A stretch of DNA of 64,000 bases from Siphonodentalium dalli (Eukaryota > Mollusca > Scaphopoda > Gadilida > Siphonodentaliidae): the NCBI GenBank assembly GCA_032622095.1, contig CP136066.1, forward strand, positions 183,556,716 to 183,620,715, given 5' to 3'. The position numbers and the translations under genes were made by a program. Positions 57,195 to 64,000 of this stretch are shown here, in pieces (within the stretch, counting starts at the first letter, position 1; every line of letters begins with the position of its first letter). The notes under the pieces were generated by a model. That model made no database searches, had not been told where the DNA came from, and saw nothing but the letters and a program-made list of their open reading frames with translations.

Positions 57195-57958
57195 CATTTG
57201 GATGCAAATTTTAGCAACATATAATATAAAGATTAATGACATCGGAAAACTAATTGCAATTGACAGACAAATATAGAGAATGATTTGAAATCAAGACATC
57301 GAGAAATTTATACGCGATATATACGATGATGAAAAATAATCTGGAGTAAATAAGCTCTGTACGTATAGATCCTTTAATGATAAGTATATAATTGATCCTT
57401 CCCTCGAATATACATGATGCCTCGAAGCGCGATAATGTTTACAAGACTTCGTATTAGTAATCACAATATGGAAATAGAGAAAGCTAGACATAAACAACCG
57501 AAAACTCCAGTTAAAAACAGATTGTGTATAATGTGCGATCATGCAGGCACGTGTTGAAAGTGACTATCATTTTGTTATCGAGTGTAGTGCATACTCTGAT
57601 CTAAGGGCAAGGCTATTTCGAGATATTGCAGAAAATACGGGTGAATTTTCAAAAATGAGCTAGAGTTAAACATTTCAAACAATTATGAGAAATGATGATG
57701 AAAAGATTATAAATACCGTATGCAACTTGATCCGGTTGTTCTTTCTCCGAGGGGGGGGGGGGTCTTTGAAAGTTTAGTATATTATAGAGATAAAAATGAT
57801 AAGATAGTGGTGGTCGTTGAATGACGAGGCATTGCACCAAACGGTTATATTGAACACAAGTTATGTTCGTTTGTATTTACATGTGTTAAGTTTTAACTCA
57901 TTGTGTAACTTGCGACTGCCTATATATCTGGTGTATTTTAATAAATATTCTATTCTAT
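57195..57958 (+). pseudogene. LINE-2nd copy: C-terminal part and 3' end
   Basis: After the satellite the LINE reading continues with DIGKLIAIDRQ-type sequence. VESDYHFVIECSAYSDLRAR near 57555-57610 is the Cys/His tail typical of such LINE ORF2 ends. The reading is broken by several stops and a G11 run near 57751. The end AATAAATATTCTATTCTATG resembles the ATTCT-type 3' repeat of CR1-like LINEs. The following GAACTTTAAAGTGTGCGTTG matches the repeat left of the LINE, a possible target duplication. Confidence 0.75.
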
Positions 57959-58069
57959 GAACTTTAAAGTGTGCGTTGTGGTAAACGGTGGAAATATAAA
58001 CACCAAACTAATTTGTTTATTTCATTCACCCCCAAAAATGTTGGCTGTCACATTCTCGGCAAGAAGAAC

Positions 58070-59100
58070 ACTAGCTGGCATCACCTCCATGGCCGCCACC
58101 GCATTCAACAGTCAGGGTTGCTGCTGGTGTGGGAATCAGGCTATATTAACGGGATGTATAAAGTCCTGGAAATCACCAAACGTGATACCGATACAAGCAT
58201 AAACATTTAGGTCTGGAACTCCAATCAAATATCAAATGGAACGCCCACATTGAAGGCTCTGTCAAAAAGATTGCCTCGCGCCTATCTCAACTCCGTCGGA
58301 TCAAATATCAACTAAACGGGAAAACCATCGAAATTATTTACAAAACATACATTTTACCACTATTTGATTATTCATATGCCGTTTGGGACAATGCCTCTAA
58401 CTATATGTTAGAAAAGCTTGACCGGCTTCATATCGATGCTGGCCGGATAGTCAGAGGTATCACCCGTTCTGCCTCGGGTGATGCGGTATTACAGGAAGTT
58501 GGATGGCCTTCACTCAATAAAAGACGTCAAATACATCAATTGCAGGCACTCTATAAAATAGTCAACAATTTAGCACCCTCATATATATCCACTACACTTC
58601 TCCCCAGATCGCATGAAGTTGCAGACTATAATTGGAGACGCCCCAGTAAATTGTATTCATATTACTGAACACTTCAAACAGTCATTTTTCCCAAAGATGG
58701 TCATGGAATGGAATAAACTTCCCAAATTAATCACTAACGCTGATCAATGTTCTACCTTTAAAACCAACTTTCAACATATAGATCACACGCCCAGTCCCCC
58801 TCGACATTTCTACGTTGGACACAGAAAATATAACATTTGTCATTGTCGCCTATGTAATTTGTGTAGTGAACTCCGATCGGATATGTTCAACAACTATATC
58901 GCTGACAGCCCGGCATGTTCGTGTGGAAACCGATATGAAGACGCATATCACTATTTCTTCGTGTGTCCATTGTACCAAAGAGAGCGCTCAGAATTTTCAT
59001 ATTAAACTAACCCGTGAAAATCTCATAATAAGCAACATTGCAAAACTCATGTGTGGAATGCCTCGTCCCAAAAAAATATGAGAGTATTTTACATCACACT
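58070..59100 (+). pseudogene. Third LINE 3' fragment (different clade)
   Basis: Frames read KVLEITKRDTDT then KHLGLELQSNIKWNAHI (RT motif 7), YKTYILPLFDYSYAVWDNA, LDRLHIDAGRIVRGITRSA and KSFFPKMV-like WNKLPKLIT, ending with CSCGNRYEDAYHYFFVCPLY, a Cys/His tail. The order matches the C-terminal end of a Jockey/CR1-group ORF2. One frameshift near 58640 joins two long frames (58405-58668 and 58613-59005). It is 5' truncated. A microsatellite-like tail follows at 59150-59240. Confidence 0.82.
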
Positions 59101-59149
59101 GCAATATATTGCAGCGACTAAGCGTTTCGACCCCTAAATGATTATTCAT

Positions 59150-59245
59150 TATATGCATGTATGTGTGTATGTATGTATATGTGGGTGTGTGTGTATGTGT
59201 ATGTATATATGTATATGTATATATATGTATATACATATGTATATT
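59150..59245 (+). repeat. TATG/TG microsatellite after the LINE fragment
   Basis: Alternating GTATGTATGTATATGTGGG-like sequence is about 95 bp long and lies where a LINE 3' simple repeat is expected. Confidence 0.85.
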
Positions 59246-59421
59246 ACTTTTGAATACACTTAAAAGTGCTTCCGGAAATTAAATGTTTTATGTGGCAGTT
59301 ATCTCACAAATGGACCAACCTCCCCCACAAATATGCACGTTCTTATTAATTATCAGTACTGTCTTCCAGAGCGCTACAACAAAAAACAAAATCGAGTACA
59401 TGACTTCTACTATTACCTTTT

Positions 59422-59922
59422 TTAAAGATACGGTTGGCCTTGGTGGTGGGTATCCTGTGAAAATATTTCCACCCGTCAAAACCGGCACAGACAGAAAGAA
59501 CATCAAAATGTAGACAGACTTTGTCCGTACACAAATAAGAAATATCGCATAAACAGTATGTTATTGTAATATTTGTGACCATTGTTATGTAAACAAAAGC
59601 TTAAAAGGTTACTATTCTGGTGTTTGTTTATATTATGATGGTAAACATAAAGAGCGTTCTTTGTTGGTGACTTCCTGATATGGAACTAATAAAGAGCGTT
59701 TATGCCATTTGTGTGTGATTAGCCAGCAGCATTGAACTGTCTTCTGTAACACAATCAGGCTCTTGCTTAGGTAAAATATAGTAGGTCTTTATGATAACAT
59801 GCTGTTTACGCGATGGTCATGGTATAAATGACCGAAATTGTATGCGTTTTAATGTTTTTCTGTTTACGGTGATTGGAACAAATATGAATATTTTCGACAA
59901 CTAAGGCCTCACGTGCCTTTAA
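59422..59922 (+). mobile_element. TTAA MITE, family A, full length
   Basis: It runs from TTAAAGATACGGTTGGCC to GGCCTCACGTGCCTTTAA, 501 bp. It resembles the truncated copy at 6687-7058 more than the 21320 copy (for example GTAATATTTGTGACC), suggesting a subfamily. It is non-coding. Confidence 0.88.
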
Positions 59923-60589
59923 CCTCCGAACATACACCAATATATTATATTAGCACTCGCTTGTCATATATTATTCATAATGTAGTACATTGTTTTAACC
60001 ACAAATATCCACAACCTCTGGAAAGCAATACAAATTATATATCTGGAGGATAATAAATTACCATTGGAACGAAGGTCCAATGGATTTATATCCCCGATGC
60101 GGCTGGTCTGTTTTCAATTTATAATTCGCGCTTACAATCATATATCTCGCGCCGCGATAAGCTACGAGAAGTGACCGCCTCACATCTTTTTCCGGTGAAC
60201 ATCCGATGGCAAGCTGGTGCAATGTGGTGCAATAACCTTGGTAAATATATTGTTTTGTCAAAACATTATTCTGTAACTTTAATTACACAACCACGGTTAT
60301 AATAAACATAGTTGGTGTTCCTTAATTTTAATTTCCAGGACACGATAGTCTCTTCTCCTGGAACTATTTTTATAGTGCACATGTAGACACCAAGTAAACA
60401 TCTACGCACTTTCTTTCAAAACATTTCTTCTAGGTGCGAAGTCGCATATAAAATCTCTTTACACTATTTTCTTGTTTTTGGTGAGGTAAGTACCTGCCGC
60501 CAAGCTCCTTCGTTTGATCTCTATCTGTCTACAACCTAAGTCCTAACGTTGACAAATTTAGTACAGGTCATTTTTCTGTGAAGTAAACA
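59923..60589. other. No gene recognised
   Basis: Short frames only; no repeat was delimited. Confidence 0.4.
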
Positions 60590-61175
60590 TGGCCTTCCAA
60601 GTCCCGACCAGGGAAATTCGAGTGGCGCTGGTTGGGAATTCTTTCGTACGGCGGTTAGGCGAACTTTTTGGCCATCGCGACCGCACGGGCAATTTCAGAA
60701 ATCACGATTTCTCGGGGGACCTCCAGATTTGGGGACTATTTTGATATCCCGGTGCAAATTCGTTTTTTTCACCGTGAGGGTGCCCAGATTCGTAACCTGC
60801 TGCATTTCCAGTTGTTGGGGCACCCCTGATTCTGTGGGCTCCGATATTTTTGGGGCTGTGCATAAGTTCGGTCAAAAAGGTGCTGATAAGTCAAGCGTTC
60901 TCACGCTTGTCTGTGCGGGGGCACAAAACTGTGAATGTTTTAAATGGCCACGTCTCGGATCTTAATGTTTATATGAATTCGGCACTTCCCCGGGCTTGTC
61001 CACAATGGGAGTCGTGGCCACATAGAGGTTTCTAAGGAGAGCCCCTGCACCACATGTAGGACGGTGTCCATTTGAAAGGCCAGTCTTTATTTTTATATCT
61101 GGCCGGCATACGGGATGCAATACATTATGGTTTCTCTTCCTTGGCATGGTTAGCACCCCCCTCTGGTAGCGCCTC
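60590..61175 (+). pseudogene. SGNH-hydrolase-like ORF remnant
   Basis: The ATG at 60590 opens IRVALVGNSFVRRLGELFG, whose GNS corresponds to the GDS/GNS block I of SGNH hydrolases. Stops and frameshifts follow. RACPQWESWPHRGF lies near 60985-61035. DGVHLKGQSLFLYLAG near 61060-61100 carries the Asp-Gly-x-His block V, whose His completes the catalytic set. Short SGNH ORFs of this kind are common in mollusc genomes and often accompany mobile elements. The middle (blocks II/III) is not readable. It is broken, so no product is expected. Confidence 0.62.
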
Positions 61176-61660
61176 TTCGAGAAGCTTGATTCCTGTGTCA
61201 GCCATTCATTTTATTCAACGTGATCTCATTCTTAAGGGGCTTACTCCATGTGTCTACGGTGTAATAGAGCTTGGCGGTGGGTACTGAAATGTCCCCTGGC
61301 TTGAGTCTATGACTCCTACTGCTTTACATGTTGTAAATTGATTATCTGTGTTGTCACAATCCTGGCCGTTTTCTGCCATTTTGCTCTTTGTTAATAAATT
61401 ACGATTTCATTGGATTTGACATCATATTTTTTTTCTCATTCAATTACTCTACTTCATTGTGATATCTGCTTCATTCATGGTCAAAATGCAATATATATCA
61501 ATTATGGATTATAAATTTTGAACTCACTGTTTATGTTATTCTTCGGCTACCTTTTTAACCACCGTTGTTAACTTGTTATATCGTGTTTTTGATATAATTT
61601 TATAAAGGTAGTCCTTACTTCAATCAATTGTTTCTTAGTCTATCTCTTGCCAAGTCGGTG
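61176..61660. other. No gene recognised
   Basis: This stretch leads into the 3' part of the Penelope-like element; a TAATAAATTACG phrase lies near 61392. Confidence 0.4.
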
Positions 61661-62019
61661 ATATAAAGATATATATATATATATTTATATATATATATAT
61701 ATATAGGTAAAGTAGTGTAGCCGTATAGGTCTGATTGATAGTTGGGTTGAAATAAATGGTAACACCTTTAAGACCTATTGTATATTTTTTTCTCACGAGC
61801 TTTCGTCTAACATAGACTTTATCAAGTGACAGACAAACCATGAGACAAGAAACGTTAAAGCTACACGAAGCGTTGATGATGACGTGATGACGTTGTATCC
61901 CAGGTAAACAAGTTGATGGTTACCAAATTCTAGTAGATATAAATTAGGACCTAGTGTATAGGTACAATTGAAAGGTATATAGCTGCATGTTAGTTTTTCA
62001 ATAAGATATCACAATAAGA
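61661..62019 (-). mobile_element. 3' region of the Penelope-like element
   Basis: The stretch after the ORF stop includes a TA-rich run (61665-61705) and a hammerhead-like motif at 61792-61826. Its outer boundary is uncertain. Penelope-like elements usually end in tandem pseudo-LTR arrangements, and only this side is visible here. Confidence 0.5.
61792..61826 (-). ncRNA. Degenerate hammerhead-ribozyme-like core
   Basis: Read on the minus strand, TTGATAA is followed by a stem GTCTA-TGT-TAGAC, then GAAA and GCTCGTGAG. This is the order of a hammerhead core (CTGATGA, stem II, GAAA). Relative to the consensus, C3 is T and G8 is A. These two positions pair in the known fold, so the change is compensatory, yet G8 is catalytic and activity is doubtful. 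Stems I and III were not convincingly traced. Hammerhead motifs are established in Penelope-like elements. Confidence 0.35.
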
Positions 62020-64000
62020 CTACAACCACGCGGACATGAATCCAGCATCTCTATTGATACCGGAATTGAAACTGTCAAACATTGAAATGTATTTTTGCTC
62101 TGTAATCCTGCGACTGTGAAGGTCCGATAGTCCTCCCTGTATCACTTGGACACGAATGTCCTTAACAGAATGGCGCGGAAGGCAGAAATGGTTCGCAACA
62201 GGCAAATCGTCGTGGTTGTTGATATTCTGTCGGTGGCCAGTGATTCGTCTACATAACGGCTGTCCAGTCTCTCCTATGTAGTGAACATCCGGGCATCGTG
62301 CGCAAGTTAAGATGTATACCACACATGTGCTTCGACAGGTGAATAGACCCTTCGTAATGATCGGATATCCGTCTTTAGAACTAATAGTATCCGAATATAC
62401 TAGTTGGCATGTGCCACATCTTGGAGTGTTACACGGTTTGGTTCCGATAGAAAGATTAGACGACCGACATTGGCTAGAAACAACCATCTGTCGTAAGTTA
62501 GGTGGTTGCCTAGTCGCCAGTAACGGCCTCTCCTTGAATATGTTCTGAAGTAGATCATCGCCGTCCAGAATATGCTGGGACTGAACCAGAATGCGTCTCA
62601 TTAGTTTAGTTGCGGGGTGATGTGTAACAACAAGCGGAACGCGTTCTTTAACGTCAGAACATTTATAAGCTAACAAATCCGTACGGTCCTTGGAAAGCGC
62701 CTTAGTTGTCTGCTTCTCCACAGTTCGCTTTTCATACCCGAGTTTCACGAATTCCGATTTTAATTTGGAGATTTGTTGTGTGCGAATGTTCGGATCCGAG
62801 TTGATTCGATGGTAACGTAAATCCTGACTATATATAACAGATCTCTTAGTATGATCCGGATGAAAACTTGTAGAATGTAAGTAATTATATTTGTCAGTTG
62901 GTTTCCTATAAACAGCAGTTTCTAATTTCCCATCAGTTTTGAAAACTCTGACATCCAAGAAGCTGATAGTCTCTGTAGACTTTTCCATGGTAAACTTGAG
63001 GTTAGGGTGAACATTGTTAATTTTGTCATAAAATTCTTCAAGTTCTGACAAACCGTGCTCCCAAATGATGAAAATGTCATCTATATACCAAAAATAAACA
63101 TTAGGTTTTAGCTCAATATTGTCCAAGAATGTTTTCTCAAAGTCAGCCATATATATATTGGCGAACTGAGGGGCCATGGGAGTGCCCATCGCGGTTCCCA
63201 ATTTCTGTAGAAAAATATCTCCATTAAACTGAAAGTAGTTGTGGTTAAGAATAAATTCGGTCAATTTAGCGATGGTTTCGGTGGCCATTGAGGTGTTTCC
63301 AGAATATGAGATTAACGATCGTGTCAGAGCCTGTATTCCATCCACGTGATTTATATTAGAATACAATGCCTTTACGTCGAGAGTTACAAGTAAAGTTTGT
63401 TCATCAATATCATCAATGCTGGAAATCTTGTTTAGAAAGTCAGTGGAGTCTTTTATATAACTGTGAGCAGATCGCGCGATAGGTTTGAGTTCGTCGTCTA
63501 TCAGCTTAGAATTGTTCTCAGTGATAGTTCCACACCCTGATACAATTGGACGGCCTGGGACACCATGTTTATGTATCTTAGGAAGTGTGTAGAATGTTCC
63601 AATGCGGGGTGTCTGAACGACGGCCGGACGAACGAGATCTCTGTCGTTTTCGGGCAACGATTGTATGAGGTCCGCGAGTTCACATTGGAAAGCATCAGTA
63701 GGGTCCGCATCCAATTTTGTATAATAGTTTGTGTCATGGAGTTGGCGATTAGCTTCTGCTATGTAGTCACTAGTGTTCTGAATAACAACCGCACCACCCT
63801 TGTCACTCGGTTTAATGGTGATATCACGATTAGCTTTTAAGCTTGAAATGGCTTTTTTCTCAGTAGGTTTCAAATTAGTTAACAGTTTGTGGTTATGTGA
63901 CGTGATTTCCGATTTCACTCTACTTCGCACAGTATCAATATAATGGTCCAGTTTCAAATTACGACCAGCCGGGGGTGTCCAAGTTGAACGCTTTTGTGGA
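62020..64000 (-). CDS. Penelope-like retroelement polyprotein (RT and GIY-YIG), 5' truncated by window
   Basis: One frame is open from the TAA end at 62020 to the window edge, so the true start lies to the right. Counting from residue 1 at ~63957: a KPSDKGGAVV block (49-58), LPKIHK (125-130), GRPIVSG (135-141), RT catalytic LDVKALYSNI (193-202) with the first Asp at 194, GTAMGTPMAPQFANIYMAD (254-272), and YIDDIFIIW with the catalytic Asp pair (291-299). A linker with CNTPRCGTC (509-517) precedes a GIY-YIG endonuclease (VVYILTC 546-552, HYIGETG 559-565, Arg570, Glu620). RT makes the cDNA and GIY-YIG nicks the target. The frame is intact over 645 codons, so the copy may be recent. Confidence 0.93.
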   Translation of the reverse strand, partial: PQKRSTWTPPAGRNLKLDHYIDTVRSRVKSEITSHNHKLLTNLKPTEKKAISSLKANRDITIKPSDKGGAVVIQNTSDYIAEANRQLHDTNYYTKLDADPTDAFQCELADLIQSLPENDRDLVRPAVVQTPRIGTFYTLPKIHKHGVPGRPIVSGCGTITENNSKLIDDELKPIARSAHSYIKDSTDFLNKISSIDDIDEQTLLVTLDVKALYSNINHVDGIQALTRSLISYSGNTSMATETIAKLTEFILNHNYFQFNGDIFLQKLGTAMGTPMAPQFANIYMADFEKTFLDNIELKPNVYFWYIDDIFIIWEHGLSELEEFYDKINNVHPNLKFTMEKSTETISFLDVRVFKTDGKLETAVYRKPTDKYNYLHSTSFHPDHTKRSVIYSQDLRYHRINSDPNIRTQQISKLKSEFVKLGYEKRTVEKQTTKALSKDRTDLLAYKCSDVKERVPLVVTHHPATKLMRRILVQSQHILDGDDLLQNIFKERPLLATRQPPNLRQMVVSSQCRSSNLSIGTKPCNTPRCGTCQLVYSDTISSKDGYPIITKGLFTCRSTCVVYILTCARCPDVHYIGETGQPLCRRITGHRQNINNHDDLPVANHFCLPRHSVKDIRVQVIQGGLSDLHSRRITEQKYISMFDSFNSGINRDAGFMSAWL

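Noticed and set aside
62312-63840. Plus-strand ORFs opposite the Penelope-like gene
   Set aside because: They are antisense shadows of the long minus-strand RT/GIY-YIG frame.

Overview
The window looks like nuclear DNA of a marine invertebrate, most likely a bivalve mollusc. The reasons are an AT-rich background, split and decayed IgGFc-binding-type exons, decayed CR1/L2-like LINEs, a Penelope-like element, an SGNH-hydrolase-like ORF remnant, and very many short non-autonomous transposons with TTAA, TA, 8-bp or 9-bp target duplications. The taxon is an inference. No complete multi-exon host gene is visible. The long coding signals are mobile-element ORFs, broken IgGFc exons, and one compact cluster of small intronless ORFs on the minus strand at 31173-32251.

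Layout. 1-8.4 kb: a host repeat split by a TA-type MITE (144-540) and a hAT-type MITE (567-1163), a probable tRNA-derived SINE, a mariner-like MITE, second copies of the first two MITEs, and a TTAA foldback (7940-8413). 8.5-16.4 kb: a palindrome-rich repeat family, an array of GTTTAAAC-like motifs, a GC-rich macrosatellite present in both orientations (11512-13895) that holds a Mutator-like foldback with a 9-bp duplication, then a perfect mariner-type hairpin next to another TIR element. 18.9-25.8 kb: a piggyBac-type element with twin hairpins, several TTAA MITEs, a ~68-bp minisatellite, and a foldback whose arms are short tandem repeats. 27-32.3 kb: TTAA MITE, locally duplicated blocks, a minisatellite of ATGAGCAAA-like units, and the three-ORF cluster.

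32.2-40.2 kb: a segmental duplication (32227-35414 and 37661-39572) carrying IgGFc-domain exons. One copy holds a 938-bp TIR element that the other lacks. 40.4-48.6 kb: a decayed LINE (ORF1, endonuclease, reverse transcriptase, Cys/His tail) interrupted by a twin-hairpin element, TTAA MITEs and a small repeat block. 50-58 kb: a second LINE of similar type. A 23-nt piece of its coding sequence has been amplified into a ~3.9-kb satellite (53298-57194). 58-64 kb: a third LINE 3' fragment, a TTAA MITE, the SGNH remnant, and a Penelope-like element with RT and GIY-YIG domains that runs off the right edge.

The sequence therefore records nested insertions, and several target sites can be read back from paralogous empty sites. 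The least explained items are the small ORF cluster, the twin-hairpin family and the LINE-derived satellite. Repeat boundaries were found by eye. Identities and copy counts are approximate.
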